64,000 bases of DNA from contig JAAFJX010000003.1 of NCBI GenBank assembly GCA_013299045.1, positions 62,001 through 126,000 on the forward strand, given 5' to 3'. The position numbers and the translations under genes are program-made. How positions within the stretch are numbered: the stretch's first letter is position 1; every line of letters starts with the position of its first letter. This DNA is from Cytophagales bacterium (GTDB lineage Bacteria > Bacteroidota > Bacteroidia > Cytophagales > Bernardetiaceae). Positions 34,663 through 43,555 of the stretch are shown piece after piece. The notes under the pieces are model-generated. The model did not search any database, had not been told where the DNA came from, and worked only from the letters and a program-made list of their open reading frames with translations.

Positions 34663-35874
34663 ATGGCCTCTGAAGATAAAAAACCTAGTTTGCAGGAAGT
34701 TGAATACGCCAATGCGCTCACCACGCTCAACCTTGGGCCTACGCACCCTGCTACACATGGAGTTTTTCAAAACATTTTGAAAATGGACGGCGAAACCATC
34801 ATAGAGGCCGAGCCAACTATTGGATACATTCACCGCGCTTTTGAAAAATTGGCCGAGCATCGCCCTTTTTATCAGATTACGCCCATAACCGACCGTCTCA
34901 ACTATTGCTCGTCGCCTATCAATAATTTGGGCTGGCACATGACAGTTGAAAAACTGCTGGGCGTGGAAGTGCCTAAGCGTGCGCAATATATGCGTGTAGT
35001 GATGATGGAACTAGCCCGAATAGCAGACCATCTCATTTGTAATAGCATTTTGGGTGTAGATACAGGCGCACTTACAGGTTTTTTGTATATGTTCCAAATG
35101 CGCGAACACATCTACGAAATTTACGAGGAAGTCTGCGGCGCAAGGCTTACTACCAACATGGGGCGCGTAGGAGGCATGGAGCGCGATTTTACGCCTAAAG
35201 CGATTGCTCAAATCAATAAGTTTTTGGGCGACTTGGCCGCTACCATGAAGACCTTTCAGAGCCTGCTAGACCGTAACCGTATTTTTATTGACAGGACGAC
35301 CAACGTTGGCCCTATATCTGCCGAAAGAGCGCTCAACTATGGCTTTACTGGCCCTAATTTGCGTGCGGCGGGTGTGGACTACGACGTGCGTGTCATGAAC
35401 CCATATTCTTCTTACGAAGATTTTGATTTTGAGATTCCAATAGGCACAAACGGCGATACTTACGACCGCTACTTAGTGCGTAATGAAGAAATTTGGCAGA
35501 GCATCAGCATTATTAGGCAAGCCATGGAAAAATTGCCTTCAGGGCCTTTCCATGCAGACGCTCCACACTACTATCTGCCACCTAAGGAAGAAGTTTATAC
35601 CAAAATGGAAGCGCTCATTTACCATTTCAAAATAATTATGGGCGAGATTGATGCACCAGTAGGCGAAGTTTATCATGCTGTAGAGGGTGGCAATGGCGAG
35701 CTGGGTTACTATCTCATCAGCGACGGTGGCCGTAGTCCTTACCGTTTGCATTTCCGCCGTCCTTGTTTCATTTATTATCAGGCTTACCCAGAAATGATTA
35801 AAGGTTCGCAGCTCTCAGATGCCATTCTGACGCTTAGTAGCCTTAATGTAATTGCTGGTGAGCTTGACGCTTAG
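34663..35874 (+). CDS. nuoD: NADH-quinone oxidoreductase subunit D
   Basis: This 403-residue 49-kDa subunit forms, with NuoB, the quinone-binding chamber of complex I. Motifs include TLNLGPTHPATHGVFQ, EPTIGYIHRAFEKLAEHR, NRIFIDRTTNVGPIS, NYGFTGPNLRA, DAPVGEVYHAVEGGNGELGYYLISDGG, and the C-terminal SLNVIAGELDA with the final conserved D. The ATG at 34663 (MASEDKKPS) is chosen over a TTG at 34612. The usual partners nuoC and nuoE are not adjacent: the upstream gene is divergent and the downstream gene converges, so this nuoD is a single-gene unit followed by a strong terminator. Confidence 0.96.
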   Translation: MASEDKKPSLQEVEYANALTTLNLGPTHPATHGVFQNILKMDGETIIEAEPTIGYIHRAFEKLAEHRPFYQITPITDRLNYCSSPINNLGWHMTVEKLLGVEVPKRAQYMRVVMMELARIADHLICNSILGVDTGALTGFLYMFQMREHIYEIYEEVCGARLTTNMGRVGGMERDFTPKAIAQINKFLGDLAATMKTFQSLLDRNRIFIDRTTNVGPISAERALNYGFTGPNLRAAGVDYDVRVMNPYSSYEDFDFEIPIGTNGDTYDRYLVRNEEIWQSISIIRQAMEKLPSGPFHADAPHYYLPPKEEVYTKMEALIYHFKIIMGEIDAPVGEVYHAVEGGNGELGYYLISDGGRSPYRLHFRRPCFIYYQAYPEMIKGSQLSDAILTLSSLNVIAGELDA

Positions 35875-35897
35875 CAACTCTAAAAATTATTCTAGCC

Positions 35898-35936
35898 AAA
35901 ACGCTCATAAGCTTTTAAAGTCCTATGAGCGTTTTT
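35898..35936 (+). terminator. Rho-independent terminator after nuoD
   Basis: AAAACGCTCATA and TATGAGCGTTTT form a 12-base stem with a 14-base loop, followed by a T run. As the arms begin with A4 and end with T5, it can work in both directions and so also serve the converging DUF3857 gene. Confidence 0.85.
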
Positions 35937-35973
35937 GGATTTTAAGCAGTTTGATTAATTTTGATTGCACCTA

Positions 35974-37914
35974 TCATCGATTGCTCACTAGTACAATCTT
36001 TGAGGCATCGGCTTTCGCTATTTTGTTTAAAAAATCTAGCAGTTCGCGGTATTTTTCTTTGGATTGAACGCTGTTGTTATAAAAACATTGCCGAACGAGC
36101 ACTACCTTGTTTCCAATAATGCTCACTTTCATATCATAAGTGCCAAAGACGGATTCAATACGTGTGCTTTTGGCCTCTGCCTCAATGCTGTAAGTATCGG
36201 GCAGCACAAATTCAATGGAGTCTATGGTCTTGAAGGAAGTATTGGTGAACTGCACGGGAAACAAACGCGCCTTAGTTGTATCAGGATTAGCGACGAATCT
36301 GCTTTTATATACATTGATGGGTAAGAATAAGCGCTTACCAGACTTTTTGGCATAGGCGCTAAAGTTGAGCTTTACGTTCTCTTCCACTTCGGGCAGTCGT
36401 TTACGGCGATAGATGTACTCTAATTTTTCAAGTTTATAGTTAGAAAGACCAACGTTGTCATGAAAGAAGTTTTCTTTGTCGGCTACAGAAAAATCACAGA
36501 CGGACACGTAGTTATCTGAGGTCAAGCCTACATAACGTGTGTTCATGATGCAGGCGGCAGCGCCTTCGCTACTGACTGCGAAAGAGGCTTTTCTTACAAT
36601 CTGATTCTGTTCTTCTGTATAGGTTGGTGTTCGGGTAATAATACCTCCGGTTTCGGTCATCAGGAGTGCTTCCCGATTGCCAGTGAACGTTCCCATATAA
36701 CCGATGGGATTATCCTGACTAGTACATTCTAGCCACACGGTGTCTTTTTCCATGGGCACAGAAAGAATAACATGATTAAAATTTGAGGACACAAAATTCT
36801 TATCCAGAGGTAGGAAATCATTTCCTGCGCTAACACAAACGACATAAGATTTTACACCCACAGCATTCAACATCGCCTTGGTGTAGTTGGTCAGGGCTTT
36901 GCAATCGCCATACTTTTTGGTATGCACCTCTTGCGCCAGCATAGGCTGCCACCCCCCTATTCCTAGCTGTATGCTGATATAGCGCATATTTTTTTGGACA
37001 TAGCTGTATATTTTTTCAATCTTGCATTCGGGCGTAGTGCAATCTTTTACTAGGTTATTGGCATCAGCAATAGCACTTTGTGGCAGTACATCTCTGCCTT
37101 TGTAAAGTTGGTTTTTGAATGCGCCAAACTCTTGCCATGTTTTCATGTTTCCAAAATAACCATCTACTTGAAACCTATTGGGTGCAAGCAGTAAATGAGG
37201 AGCGCATATAGCTGAGTTCTGCTCCGCTGCAAAATTTTCTACATACATTTTGCGCAGGTTTTTTACCTCCCAGTACCAAACGCTCATGTTTGCGCTATTG
37301 CTTTTCCGTGGTTCTGGTAGCTCTTGTATCTTGTAGCGTAAACCCATACCAGCAGCAGTTCTAACTGTTATTGCTGCTTTTTCTACGGCAATGTCATCTC
37401 GGTAGAGTTGTGGACTCCAACGCGGATAAAACATGGTATTGGTATGACTGGCTTCGCTCATAAACACCACCGTTACAGGATAGCTGATGGGAGTGAACTT
37501 GGTAAACTTGTATCTGTTATCAGAGGCAATGCTAAAGCCATCATCATAGGCGTAATCGTTGATATCTTTGCTTTTGAGCGTTTTGAGCAGATTGCCGCCC
37601 GCGTCGTACATACTGGCTTCAATATCTGTTACCTTTGTAAACATATCATAATAAACGCGGTAGGCCGTCAGGGCTTTGGCTTGGTCGTTGAGCAGTGTAA
37701 CCGCGTAACGTTCCCATTCTACATATTTTTTCTCGGACTCAACGGTTATAACGGTGGAATACTCCCTGATGACAGCATTTGTCCCCTCTTCAATCAGAGA
37801 ATCAGGTATGTTAGCCACCCTGTATTTTGAAACGTAGTCCTGCGCCGAGAGCCTTCCGTAAGCAGACATGAGAGCTATAAAAAGCGGCAGCATTCTAAAA
37901 AAGAAAATACGCAT
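35974..37914 (-). CDS. DUF3857 and transglutaminase-like domain protein
   Basis: A 646-residue exported protein (signal peptide MRIFFFRMLPLFIALMSAYGRLSAQ, in two pieces before DYVSKY). The N-terminal DUF3857 beta domain spans about 45-220 (RYAVTLLNDQAKALTAYRVYYD...KFTKFTPISYPVTVVF). A transglutaminase-like core follows at about 280-400: IYSYVQKNMRYISIQLGIGGWQP, then VHTKKYGDCKALTNYTKAML, with C in YGDCK as the nucleophile. A histidine in NHVILSVP and an aspartate-like position follow. The C-terminus is beta-rich. The family is common in Bacteroidota and is thought to act on envelope peptides, but substrates are unproven. It is the last of five minus-strand genes with short gaps (72 bases from the astacin gene). 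Confidence 0.87.
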   Translation of the reverse strand: MRIFFFRMLPLFIALMSAYGRLSAQDYVSKYRVANIPDSLIEEGTNAVIREYSTVITVESEKKYVEWERYAVTLLNDQAKALTAYRVYYDMFTKVTDIEASMYDAGGNLLKTLKSKDINDYAYDDGFSIASDNRYKFTKFTPISYPVTVVFMSEASHTNTMFYPRWSPQLYRDDIAVEKAAITVRTAAGMGLRYKIQELPEPRKSNSANMSVWYWEVKNLRKMYVENFAAEQNSAICAPHLLLAPNRFQVDGYFGNMKTWQEFGAFKNQLYKGRDVLPQSAIADANNLVKDCTTPECKIEKIYSYVQKNMRYISIQLGIGGWQPMLAQEVHTKKYGDCKALTNYTKAMLNAVGVKSYVVCVSAGNDFLPLDKNFVSSNFNHVILSVPMEKDTVWLECTSQDNPIGYMGTFTGNREALLMTETGGIITRTPTYTEEQNQIVRKASFAVSSEGAAACIMNTRYVGLTSDNYVSVCDFSVADKENFFHDNVGLSNYKLEKLEYIYRRKRLPEVEENVKLNFSAYAKKSGKRLFLPINVYKSRFVANPDTTKARLFPVQFTNTSFKTIDSIEFVLPDTYSIEAEAKSTRIESVFGTYDMKVSIIGNKVVLVRQCFYNNSVQSKEKYRELLDFLNKIAKADASKIVLVSNR

Positions 37915-37986
37915 AAAACTTTCGTTTTAATCAGATTAAGACGGATTAGAAAGTGGCAATAATACAAAATTTTTCTTGAAAAGGAA

Positions 37987-39153
37987 TCAATTTTCGCAAG
38001 CGTCCAAATAAACCTTAAACCACTCGCGATTGATGTTGTCGCCCATATAAACACTCATGCAACTACTTTTCCCTAAACGGATTGTGCCGCTTCCGAAACC
38101 TTTTTGTACGTCATAAACACGCCTGTTCGTATAACGTTCGCCGTCCCAAACTCTTTTTTGGTTTTCAAAAGTGATGGTCGTTCTAATTTCGTACTTGTGT
38201 GCGCCTTGTGGCAAATTGAACGTAACTTTACCCCAAGTATAACCGTTGGTGTCCAAACGGAACATTTTAGTAACGCCATTAATCGTTATGTAGGTAAGCT
38301 CTTTAACCTGGTTGCCACTCAGAGCATTCTTGACGGTCAGAGCGCCAGTAACAACAATTTCTTCTCTTTCTCGCTCTCTTTCTTTGTTATCGGGGTTGTT
38401 TTCTACTCCTGGGTAGGCTTTACGAATGAACTGAATGTCTTTATCAGACAGTTTGGAGTTCCAACCTACCTCAAAATCGCCTTTTGTGAGCTGATTAGGA
38501 ACAGAATAGTGCATGATTGAGTTGCGGTCATAGCTGGTGTATTGTGTGTGGCTGGTGTTATAGCGCTTCAAAACGTTATCGTAGGTGTACTCTTTGCTCC
38601 AGCCTTGTTTGGCGTAGTAGTCATAAACTGCGTTTTCGTCCCAGGGAATGCCGCCAGTGCTGTGTTGATGTTCATGCAAGAGACCGAGTGCGTGGCCAAA
38701 CTCATGCAAAATGACTCTTCTAAACTCGTTCTCGTCTGTATTGTCATAGAGCCAGCCAAAGTTCATGGTAGGCTCGCTCTGCGCGATGTTTTCAGCATCT
38801 TTGCCTATATAAGACCAAGAACCGCTGTTACGCTTGAATGCAATACGAATATCGGCATTACCAGATTCTACAAAGACAAACTTGACGTTGGCGAACTTAC
38901 ACCATTCGCGGGCATATTGGCGCACCTTCTCTCGGACGTAGGGCGTTCCACCTATAAAACGCACTTTCAACGAAGAACCAGTCTCCCAATAGTAACCATA
39001 TTCGGCATCAAAAGCGACTGCCGAAAACACGTTAGGCGGCAGGTCTAGTTTATCCTCAATTTTAGGAATAAGCTCCGTACAAAGTTTAATCGGTTCGTTT
39101 TGGTCTGCTTTTAAAAACAGAGCTAACAAGCAAGTTAAAAGTAAGTAGTGCAT
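37987..39153 (-). CDS. Secreted astacin-like (M12A) metalloprotease
   Basis: A 388-residue zinc endopeptidase. After a short signal peptide (MHYLLLTCLLALFLKA), the catalytic domain shows HEFGHALGLLHEHQH with zinc ligands H150, H154 and H160, catalytic E151, and the Met-turn SIMHY (212-216), whose tyrosine Y216 fits the fifth ligand of astacins. KVRFIGGTPYVREKVRQYAREWCKFANVKFVFVE is the typical entry region. Residues about 250-388 form a separate C-terminal region starting with a charged linker (NKEREREREEI), perhaps a binding domain, not recognised. No obvious long propeptide is visible, so control of activity is unclear. It lies 69 bases after the YwqK-like gene. Confidence 0.9.
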   Translation of the reverse strand: MHYLLLTCLLALFLKADQNEPIKLCTELIPKIEDKLDLPPNVFSAVAFDAEYGYYWETGSSLKVRFIGGTPYVREKVRQYAREWCKFANVKFVFVESGNADIRIAFKRNSGSWSYIGKDAENIAQSEPTMNFGWLYDNTDENEFRRVILHEFGHALGLLHEHQHSTGGIPWDENAVYDYYAKQGWSKEYTYDNVLKRYNTSHTQYTSYDRNSIMHYSVPNQLTKGDFEVGWNSKLSDKDIQFIRKAYPGVENNPDNKEREREREEIVVTGALTVKNALSGNQVKELTYITINGVTKMFRLDTNGYTWGKVTFNLPQGAHKYEIRTTITFENQKRVWDGERYTNRRVYDVQKGFGSGTIRLGKSSCMSVYMGDNINREWFKVYLDACEN

Positions 39154-39222
39154 GATGGGGGATAGGAAATATTTTGAGTCAAAGTAATATGCTACGTTTA
39201 CGCAGACTTTCTCAAAAAGATG

Positions 39223-40143
39223 CTATTTACCAATAACTTTTCCTTTGTTATCATACTCTTTGAGGACAACAGGGGCTTGGGCTTTCTCTAGAAAAGTGTC
39301 GCCGTATTTTGTTTCGCGCTTCCTTACGCCGTTTTCGTGGTACTCCGTCCAAACTCTGATAGGCACATCTTCTTGGTAGTAACCGCGTTCGCGGATAGTG
39401 CCGTTTGGAAAAAAGGCTATGTATTGACCATTTTTATAGCCGTCCACCACACTAATAATCTCTTTGATTTTTGTTTTTTTGTCGTCGTAATAAACAAAAA
39501 CAGACTCGTATGGCAGCCCTTTGTTGAAAGTTTCTTTTTGTTGTAAATAGCCTTCTTTTTTATGAAATTTCTCCCATCGCCCATGTTTTGTCCCCACGTA
39601 GTACTGGCCTTTTTCCACAGTTTTGTTATTGATGCGTTTAACGTATTGGCCGTGCAGAGGTAAGCCATCTTCTTTAGGAATATTAGCTCCATGTGCTAAC
39701 TTGCCATTTTTGGTATTAAAATAATGCTTGGATTCAATGTAAGCAAGAGGCTCTTTGTAGTCTGGTAGAAGCTGAAAAACCTCTACGACGACATCGCTGC
39801 CGTCTTCATACTTCAAAACCATTTGTTTGGTTTTAAGACCCATATAATAGCCTTTTGGCTCTTTTTTAGTCTTTTTCTTTTTGGGGAGTTTTACATCTTT
39901 GAGTAGGGCTTGGGTTTCTTTGAGGTCATCTTGAATACCCTTGACTCGGTCTTTGGCATCATTGAACGCACCCAAAAGAGGTATTCGTGAAGCTCTTTTG
40001 GCCTTACCCACCTCAATAACTGGCCTAATGTCTGACTTGAGCTTATCATCGGCAGCTTTTAGCAAGGCGGAGTCGGGCTGCTGCGCATACAAGACGGGCA
40101 GCAGAATAAAAAAACTGATACAAAAAATGAGGGCGTTACGCAT
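39223..40143 (-). CDS. Exported YwqK-like MORN_2-repeat protein
   Basis: A 306-residue protein with a signal peptide (LIFCISFFILLPVLYAQ). From about 100 on it carries MORN_2/YwqK-type repeats: HYFNTKNGKLAHG, KHGRWEKFHKKEG, YKNGQYIAFFPNGTIRERGYYQEDVPIRVW, and YHENGVRKRETKYGD. Databases often name this repeat family toxin-antitoxin YwqK antitoxin, but an exported protein like this is unlikely to act so. A basic linker KKKKTKKEPK precedes the repeats. Its ATG overlaps the end of the deoxyribosyltransferase-like gene by 8 bases, which suggests coupling. Confidence 0.8.
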   Translation of the reverse strand: MRNALIFCISFFILLPVLYAQQPDSALLKAADDKLKSDIRPVIEVGKAKRASRIPLLGAFNDAKDRVKGIQDDLKETQALLKDVKLPKKKKTKKEPKGYYMGLKTKQMVLKYEDGSDVVVEVFQLLPDYKEPLAYIESKHYFNTKNGKLAHGANIPKEDGLPLHGQYVKRINNKTVEKGQYYVGTKHGRWEKFHKKEGYLQQKETFNKGLPYESVFVYYDDKKTKIKEIISVVDGYKNGQYIAFFPNGTIRERGYYQEDVPIRVWTEYHENGVRKRETKYGDTFLEKAQAPVVLKEYDNKGKVIGK

Positions 40144-40531
40144 TCTGGTTCAAATAATCGACAATTTCATCAAGATTTTGACACCATTTACCGCCATTTT
40201 TTTCTATCATTTTACCTATTGCTATCATGGATTTATGCTGTGGTTTCTCGAACTCAATGCCACCGTCTTCGCTTAAATAACAATAAATAGTTTTTTCGGG
40301 TCGCACGTGAGAGTCGTCTACCACTTCGGCAATAGAGTAAAAACCTTTCATTCGGGGCGTAATAACGTACAAACAAAAATCGCAATTTTCACGTTGATAA
40401 AGCTCTTCACGGTAGGCTGCATCATTCCATGTAGGCACAACAGGGTTAAAAAAGGCAATACGAAGCCGCGGCATGACATAATCGCGCCACCTGGAATCGC
40501 TGGTGGTTCCACCCAAAAAGACTTTTTTCAT
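40136..40531 (-). CDS. Nucleoside 2-deoxyribosyltransferase-like protein
   Basis: A 131-residue protein from the ATG at 40531 (MKKVFLGGTT); an upstream ATG at 40558 would add nine residues. KVFLGGTTSDSRWRD is the nucleotide-binding start, FFNPVVPTWNDAAYREE follows, CDFCLYVITPRMKGFYSIAEVVDDS includes the YSIAE strand with the candidate catalytic glutamate, and the C-terminus is helical. This fits the small PF15891-type nucleoside deoxyribosyltransferase family, related to the enzymes and sensors seen in nucleotide-centred conflict systems. It follows the SLATT-like two-TM gene by 66 bases from this ATG (39 from the upstream one) and overlaps the YwqK-like gene. Whether it cleaves or only senses a nucleotide is unknown. 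Confidence 0.78.
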   Translation of the reverse strand: MKKVFLGGTTSDSRWRDYVMPRLRIAFFNPVVPTWNDAAYREELYQRENCDFCLYVITPRMKGFYSIAEVVDDSHVRPEKTIYCYLSEDGGIEFEKPQHKSMIAIGKMIEKNGGKWCQNLDEIVDYLNQNA

Positions 40532-40597
40532 ACGTGTTTTAACGGAATTGCTTATCATAAAACTAGTCGGGGTTTTCTTAAAAGAATAAAGGCATGG

Positions 40598-41227
40598 TTA
40601 AAGTGGAGTTAATGGGTTGTTGTCTAAATCACTGAAATTAATTGGTGCATTTGCATTATTGCCAGCATTTGCCGCACTGCTTGCCGCAGCGTTTTGCTGA
40701 GTATTGGTGTTCATTTGCTGCCAACGCTGCTTCTCGTCACTTAATATGGTTTCAACACGCTGCACGAGCAAACTAAAGGCTTCCCGCTCGCCTATATCGT
40801 AAGGTGCAACCTTTGTATAAAAGCAAAAGCGCTCTTGCACAAGCATTTCAGAGGTAGCACGGTATTCTTTCCAATAGCGCAAGTATTCGTGGAGCTCTAG
40901 CTGCTTACTGATAACAACCAATAAAATACCACCAATAGCAGAGAAAACCTGTAAAACATGGCCAAAACTGACTGGCACATTACCTACCGTGAACATGGTT
41001 ACGCTCATGGCGGCCATCGTGCTCAAACTGATAGCAACTGGCACTGAAGCTGATATCCAGAACTCTATGTTTTTTAACTTTTTATACTGCGTTTGGCACT
41101 CGCGACTTTTATTACTAAACCACTTCATTTGGCCTTCTAGCCGGTCTTTGATATAAGTAGGGGCCTGCATGATGAGGCTCTGCCCCATTTCGTTGAGTTG
41201 GTTATTTATCTTTTCAGGATTGTCCAT
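40598..41227 (-). CDS. SLATT/DUF4231-like two-transmembrane protein
   Basis: A 209-residue membrane protein from the ATG at 41227 (MDNPEKINNQ); a TTG at 41245 is possible. An amphipathic N-terminal helix (QMKWFSNKSRECQTQYKKLKNIEFW) leads into two membrane helices (about 62-86 and 95-114 in the longer numbering). A long helix with KQLELHEYLRYWKEYRATSEMLVQERFCFYT then follows. This architecture is that of DUF4231/SLATT proteins, predicted pore-forming effectors paired with nucleotide-sensing partners in conflict systems. The C-terminal tail (about 180-210) is rich in N, A and Q and looks disordered. It is the first gene of a five-gene minus-strand run, directly before the deoxyribosyltransferase-like gene. 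Confidence 0.8.
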   Translation of the reverse strand: MDNPEKINNQLNEMGQSLIMQAPTYIKDRLEGQMKWFSNKSRECQTQYKKLKNIEFWISASVPVAISLSTMAAMSVTMFTVGNVPVSFGHVLQVFSAIGGILLVVISKQLELHEYLRYWKEYRATSEMLVQERFCFYTKVAPYDIGEREAFSLLVQRVETILSDEKQRWQQMNTNTQQNAAASSAANAGNNANAPINFSDLDNNPLTPL

Positions 41228-41245
41228 ATTGGCTAATGACAGCAA

Positions 41246-41642
41246 GAACTGTCTATATCATTTTTAATGCTTTGCTTAAAGTTAAAACGCTAAAGACTTG
41301 TCTTTGTTTTGTGTTCATAAATAATCCTTTAAAACAAAACAAGCCCATCACACGTTGTGATTTTAATTCTGTAAGAACCGTAAATATTGCCATTATTTAT
41401 CAAAACTCAAAATGAACATAGGTAATTTTTTTTTGATAAATGAATTCACCTACTATAATCCATCATTGGGTTTAAAACCTTATCATGCTTCTTTTGTGGG
41501 TAGTATCCTACGAGCGAGCATGGCCATGCGTGAATCTAAGATACAATACAACTCTACTTACAAGCGTGTTCAGAGTTTTTGACAAACAAGCCAACAGTCA
41601 AGCCATTTATTCACTATCTTTGCTGCCAAAAACAGAGATTGT
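41246..41642. promoter_or_regulatory. Divergent promoter region between SLATT-like and muramidase-like genes
   Basis: This AT-rich gap serves genes in both directions. A good -7 box TATCTTTG lies at 41615-41622, 20 bases before the proposed GTG start of the rightward gene; the -33 TTG expected near 41593 is not present, so strength is uncertain. Nothing else is recognised. Confidence 0.4.
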
Positions 41643-42284
41643 GTGGGTTCAGAAACAGTCAAAACTACATCTGCTTTAGTAAAAATTTGGTGGGCCTGCG
41701 TCAAGGTTAGCCTCCTTGTGTTGTTGCTTTATGTTGCATTTGGCAAATTAAGGCACTTTCGCCATGCCAGCGCCGAAAGTTTAGTTCGTAAGCACTATGC
41801 CAAAGAGATAGACCGTATTTGTGAAGCAGAAGACCTCCCGTCTGCCTATTTTAAAGCCCTTATCATGCTTGAATGTTCGGGCAGAAAACCTGCCGGAAGC
41901 CGCTTTGAGGCTCATATTTACGGCAAGCTCCAAATGGTAAAAAAGGGGGAAAGCCCTCATTATATGAATATTACAACTGAGCAACTCAAAAATATGAGTG
42001 ATGCTACCCTGCGCCAGCTTGCTACGTCTTGGGGGCCGCTCCAGCTAATGGGTTATCATTGCCTTGCTTTAAAAATACCGTTAGACGACTTAAAAAACGA
42101 AAATAGCCTAAAAAACAGTATTTTATGGTGCAAAAAAAACTACGGTTCTTACCTTGAAGCAGGAGATTATAAAAATGCTTTTCATTTACACAATACAGGG
42201 CGTTTGCACCCCCAATTTTGGTTTGCTCTTACGCACGACCCCAACTATGTCAATAAAGGTTTGAACTACATGGACGAGTTCTGA
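41643..42284 (+). CDS. Membrane-anchored lysozyme-like / muramidase protein
   Basis: A 213-residue protein. One N-terminal membrane segment (VKVSLLVLLLYVAFGKL) is followed by a lysozyme-fold domain: LPSAYFKALIMLECSGRKPAGSRFEAHIY, with the probable catalytic glutamate in MLECSG, then TSWGPLQLMGYH and ILWCKKNYGSYLEAGDYKNAFHLHNTGR. This matches N-acetylmuramidase-type (lytic) proteins that cut the glycan of peptidoglycan. There is no ATG in the first 70 codons, so GTG at 41643 is taken as the start; it lies 20 bases after the TATCTTTG box, which is short for a leader. The gene stands alone. Confidence 0.75.
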   Translation: MGSETVKTTSALVKIWWACVKVSLLVLLLYVAFGKLRHFRHASAESLVRKHYAKEIDRICEAEDLPSAYFKALIMLECSGRKPAGSRFEAHIYGKLQMVKKGESPHYMNITTEQLKNMSDATLRQLATSWGPLQLMGYHCLALKIPLDDLKNENSLKNSILWCKKNYGSYLEAGDYKNAFHLHNTGRLHPQFWFALTHDPNYVNKGLNYMDEF

Positions 42285-42424
42285 AACAAATAAATTTAAT
42301 CGCTAAACTTGTAATTTTGTACAAGAGGCGCTACATTTACAGAAAAGTTTGTTCTTTTTGAAAGCGCAAAAATTAAGAGGTATTGACACCAATAAAATCA
42401 TAAAAGCATTTAGCTTAAAGTCAA

Positions 42425-43519
42425 ATGAATAACACGCAAAACAACTACGTCGTTATCATGGCGGGGGGAATTGGCAGCCGTTTCTGGCCATTTAGCAGAA
42501 GCAATTATCCTAAGCAATTCCAAGATATACTGGGTGTAGGCAAGTCCTTGCTCCGTCAAACTTTTGAGCGCTTTCTGGCAGTTTGTCCTGCTCAAAACGT
42601 GTATATTGTTACTAATAAAAGCTATTTGGGTTTAGTCAAGAAACAACTTCCTGAACTGGCCGATGAGCAAATTCTACTAGAGCCTTATATGCGCAATACA
42701 GCTCCCTGCGTAGCATATGCTTGCTATAAAATTCATCAGCGCGACTCTAAAGCCAACGTGGTGGTAGCGCCTTCAGACCACATTATCCTAGAAAAAGAAG
42801 CTTTTATTGATAAAATACGGCTCGCGCTGGCTACTACAGCCGCTAATGACCTTATTCTTACACTGGGCATTACGCCTTCGCGCCCCGATACTGGCTATGG
42901 CTATATTCAGGCGGAGTCGGAATCCAGCAATCTTCACCCCGATATACGCCGGGTGCGGACTTTTACAGAAAAGCCAAACTTAGAACTAGCCGAGGCTTTT
43001 TTAGAGAGTGGAGATTTCGTCTGGAACGCAGGCATTTTTATTTGGAACGCTCAAACGATTATCAAAAGTTTTGAAACTTATCAAAGTACCATAGCAGAAG
43101 CCTTTGAGGACATCAGCGATAAGTTTTATACGTCCGAAGAGCAAGAAGCTGTTTTGAAAGCATATACCCAGTGCCACAGTATTTCTATTGACTATGCCAT
43201 CATGGAAAAAGCTGACAATGTGTTTGTGTTGCCCTGCGAGTGTGGCTGGTCTGATTTGGGCACATGGAAATCCTTACACGAACTCGCTGATAAAGATAGC
43301 AAGCAAAACGTCGTTAATGCTCATGCCTTGCTCTATGACACGCAAAACTGTATTATCAGAATGCCAGAAGACCATCTGGTGGTTGTTCAGGGCTTATCCA
43401 ACTACATTGTGGTTCAGTTTGATAAGGTATTACTGATTTGTAAAAAGGACGAGGAGCAACTTATCAAGAATTATCTTGATGAGGTTAAGAAAGATAAAAA
43501 GAACATCTATTTTGTGTAA
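42425..43519 (+). CDS. manC: Mannose-1-phosphate guanylyltransferase
   Basis: This 364-residue nucleotidyltransferase makes GDP-mannose from mannose 1-phosphate and GTP for surface polysaccharide and glycoprotein. The signature VVIMAGGIGSRFWPFSRSNYPKQF lies at residues 9-32 (activation loop GGxGSRxWPxSR and PKQF). Further motifs are VVAPSDHIIL, TPSRPDTGYGYI, FTEKP, FVWNAGIFIW and CGWSDLGTW. Length fits the single-domain form without the phosphomannose isomerase extension. Carbonic anhydrase follows by 36 bases on the same strand and may be co-transcribed. Confidence 0.95.
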   Translation: MNNTQNNYVVIMAGGIGSRFWPFSRSNYPKQFQDILGVGKSLLRQTFERFLAVCPAQNVYIVTNKSYLGLVKKQLPELADEQILLEPYMRNTAPCVAYACYKIHQRDSKANVVVAPSDHIILEKEAFIDKIRLALATTAANDLILTLGITPSRPDTGYGYIQAESESSNLHPDIRRVRTFTEKPNLELAEAFLESGDFVWNAGIFIWNAQTIIKSFETYQSTIAEAFEDISDKFYTSEEQEAVLKAYTQCHSISIDYAIMEKADNVFVLPCECGWSDLGTWKSLHELADKDSKQNVVNAHALLYDTQNCIIRMPEDHLVVVQGLSNYIVVQFDKVLLICKKDEEQLIKNYLDEVKKDKKNIYFV

Positions 43520-43555
43520 TTAACTGCCTTGTTTCACTCTCATTTAAGGACTCAC

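Noticed and set aside
39223-40143. YwqK antitoxin of a toxin-antitoxin pair
   Set aside because: The repeat family name is historical; the protein has a signal peptide and no toxin partner is apparent.
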